From Takifugu bimaculatus (Eukaryota; Chordata; Actinopteri; Tetraodontiformes; Tetraodontidae): DNA of 64,000 nucleotides. Below, piece by piece: positions 62,182 through 64,000 of this stretch. The notes under the pieces are model-generated. The model did no database searches and was not told the origin of the DNA. It saw nothing but the letters and a program-made list of their open reading frames with translations. Position 1 is the stretch's first letter. Each line of letters starts with the position of its first letter. The stretch spans positions 5,456,421 through 5,520,420 of the forward strand of contig CP034986.1 of NCBI GenBank assembly GCA_004026145.2, written 5' to 3'. A program made the translations under genes and the position numbers.

Positions 62182-64000
62182 ATGGACTTCAGCCAGTCGC
62201 AGCAGGCCAGGATGCTGCAGGAGGACCTCACCTGCCCGGTGTGCTTGGAGGTGTACCGCAACCCCCAATTGCTCTCATGCGGCCATAACTTCTGCAAGAC
62301 CTGTCTGGACAATGTCAAGCGCCAGGGAGAAAGAGGTCGCTTCCGATGTCCAGAGTGCCGCGAGAGCCACCGCTGTAGTGCCCCGGTCCAAAAGAACTTG
62401 AAACTCGCCAGTATTTCTGACAACTACCGTCAGCGGCACAGAGGCAGTGCAGTGTGTTCCAGGGATTTGAAGCCAACGGCAATACAGTCGTTTCTGGTGC
62501 AGCAAGTCATGGGCGGCTGTGCTGTTCCCTGTGACTACTGCCCCTCTGGAACGGCATCAAGCACCAGTGCAGCCAGCAACGAGCAAGGGGACTGCGAGCA
62601 AGAGGGAGCCACCGCCGCCAGCACTGCCTCTAGCGCTGCCGCCCCAACATATGCAGTGAAGACGTGCTTAAAGTGTGAGGTTTCCATGTGCTTGGAGCAC
62701 GTGAAGCCACATCTGGAATTGCCAGCATTCCGAGGCCATCCTCTGACAGAACCAGTTGATGACTTCTGGAAGAGGAAGTGCCCAGAACACGAGGAGATGT
62801 ACCAGTAGGGGGCCACTTGTTTGATTAGATTCACTTTTTAAATGACACATTCATTTACTTAATCAGCACCATGTTTTATGGTATTGTACTCAACTACAGA
62901 TATTACTGCATGGATGAAAAGATTTGCGTGTGCAACGCCTGCACCATCGAGGGGGGACACGCGGGACACACGATCAAGACCTTAAGAAACACCATGAAAG
63001 ATCTACAGGTACACAGAAGCTGTTGCTCATGATGCGATTAAATCCCAGGTGACACCGTGGTCTTTGTGTCGTCACCAGGGCAGCCTGGAGAAGCAGCTGC
63101 ACAGGGTGGAGAGGAAGTACATCATCACTGAGAAAAAGCAGCAGGAGCAGAAGGACAAGGAGCAGCAGAACAAGGTACGGCAATATGGTGGAGGCGGTTG
63201 TTGTCTTCGTCCCCCCCCTCACTTCTTTCTTCTTACAGAAGTACATGGAGGACTGTGAGAGGGTCTTGAACACTCTGTGTGAGGATATGAAGACGGCGGT
63301 CCTCTCCTTCACCAGTATTCTGAAGGAATGCACACGCACGCACTGTGACACTAACGGCTCGGCCATTCAGAAGAACATCTCAAGGATCAGCCAGGACCAG
63401 GCCCGTCTGCAAGACGCCCGCAGCAACATCGAGGCCCTCATGCAGGAAAACGACCCGTTCCGCTTCATCGAGGTGCAGATGTGTTGGATCAGCTTCTAGA
63501 AACGTTTCCTTTGCACTTGCTTTATATTTCTAATCCTTTTTATTGTCTTTTCAGGCTTACAGGACAAAAGGAAAACAGTTGAGTGCTGACGAAGAGAGCG
63601 TTTCACTCCTGATCCAAAACTCATGATTCCAAATCGTTTTACTACGTGCGTTTGTCAACTTGTGTTCGATTCAGGTGCCGCAGGCTGCTCAGGAAAAACA
63701 TGTTCTACCCAGAATACGTCGATATGGAGACGGAGGCGCTGGAGGTGATGATGGAAATGGAAATGAGAAAATTCCTCGATGAGGATCTCCAGAGTTACGT
63801 TACTAATGCCATTAGCACCATGTGTAAGAACTTTCTTTCTGTCATCTTGCTTTCAGTTCATTGAGTTCTGATTTGAAAAACTAACCGTTCCGTGCAACAG
63901 GTCATACTACGGACGTCGAGGAAGAGGAGGATGAGCAGGAGGAGAACGAGGAGGAGGGGGCAATAGCGGATGAGGAAGATGACGAGGACGACGAGGACTG
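62182..64000 (+). CDS. TRIM family E3 ubiquitin ligase, 3' end beyond window
   Basis: Coding exons are 62182-62804, 62900-63008, 63079-63174 (96 bp), 63239-63472 (234 bp), 63555-63577 (23 bp), 63675-63823 and 63901 onward. RING spans residues 18-59 (CPVC, CGHNFCKTC, CPEC). The first B-box is split by an Ala/Ser/Thr-rich insert between CDYC and CLKC. The second B-box crosses the first splice (CPEH...YYCMDEKICVCNAC..GHAGH). A coiled coil covers about residues 245-354. Exons of 96, 234 and 23 bp are the classic TRIM series. The tail after about residue 410 is almost all Glu/Asp (EEEEDEQEENEEE) and continues past the edge. No PRY-SPRY is visible. It differs from the bloodthirsty-type genes; TRIM25/TRIM47-like is a possible affinity, not proven. 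Confidence 0.85.

Noticed and set aside
1..64000. tRNA, rRNA, CRISPR, operon or phage features
   Set aside because: None seen; gene structure with introns and repeats shows a vertebrate nuclear genome.

Overview
The window is nuclear DNA of a bony fish, most likely a percomorph teleost. Coding sequence is sparse and split by GT..AG introns. The recognised proteins are vertebrate families in teleost form, and the transposons and repeats are types common in fish genomes. No prokaryotic, organellar, tRNA, rRNA or CRISPR feature was seen.

Layout. (1) 2.4-7.2 kb: znf219, a C2H2 zinc-finger repressor-type gene with three coding exons (1176 residues), followed by about 3.5 kb of probable 3' UTR. 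(2) 12.9-24.6 kb: pcp4l1, a tiny IQ-motif calmodulin-binding protein on three exons spread over 11.7 kb. Its last exon does not join in frame by the obvious splice. A solo Gypsy-like LTR ends about 0.6 kb upstream of its ATG. (3) 24.6-33.7 kb: no gene found, but several stretches have the look of conserved non-coding elements. (4) 33.8-57.4 kb: four head-to-tail TRIM genes of the fish bloodthirsty-related type (RING, two B-boxes, coiled coil, PRY-SPRY). They share a nearly fixed exon-length pattern. A relic coiled-coil exon of a fifth copy, a decayed Tc1/mariner element and a 600-bp solo LTR lie among them. (5) 59.6-64.0 kb: a truncated pseudogene copy, then the 5' part of a different TRIM gene that runs off the right edge with an acidic tail.

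How the genes relate. The znf219-pcp4l1 part looks like conserved neural-type genes in long regulatory deserts. The TRIM part is a birth-and-death array of probable E3 ubiquitin ligases with innate-immune roles: every copy keeps its RING, while linkers, B-boxes and SPRY surfaces have diverged. Two of the promoters (46.0 and 53.1 kb) carry the same GAAATGAAACTG motif, in opposite orientations, which resembles an interferon-response element with one-base spacing.

All exon calls come from reading splice sites and frames by eye plus remembered family features. No database search or RNA evidence was available.
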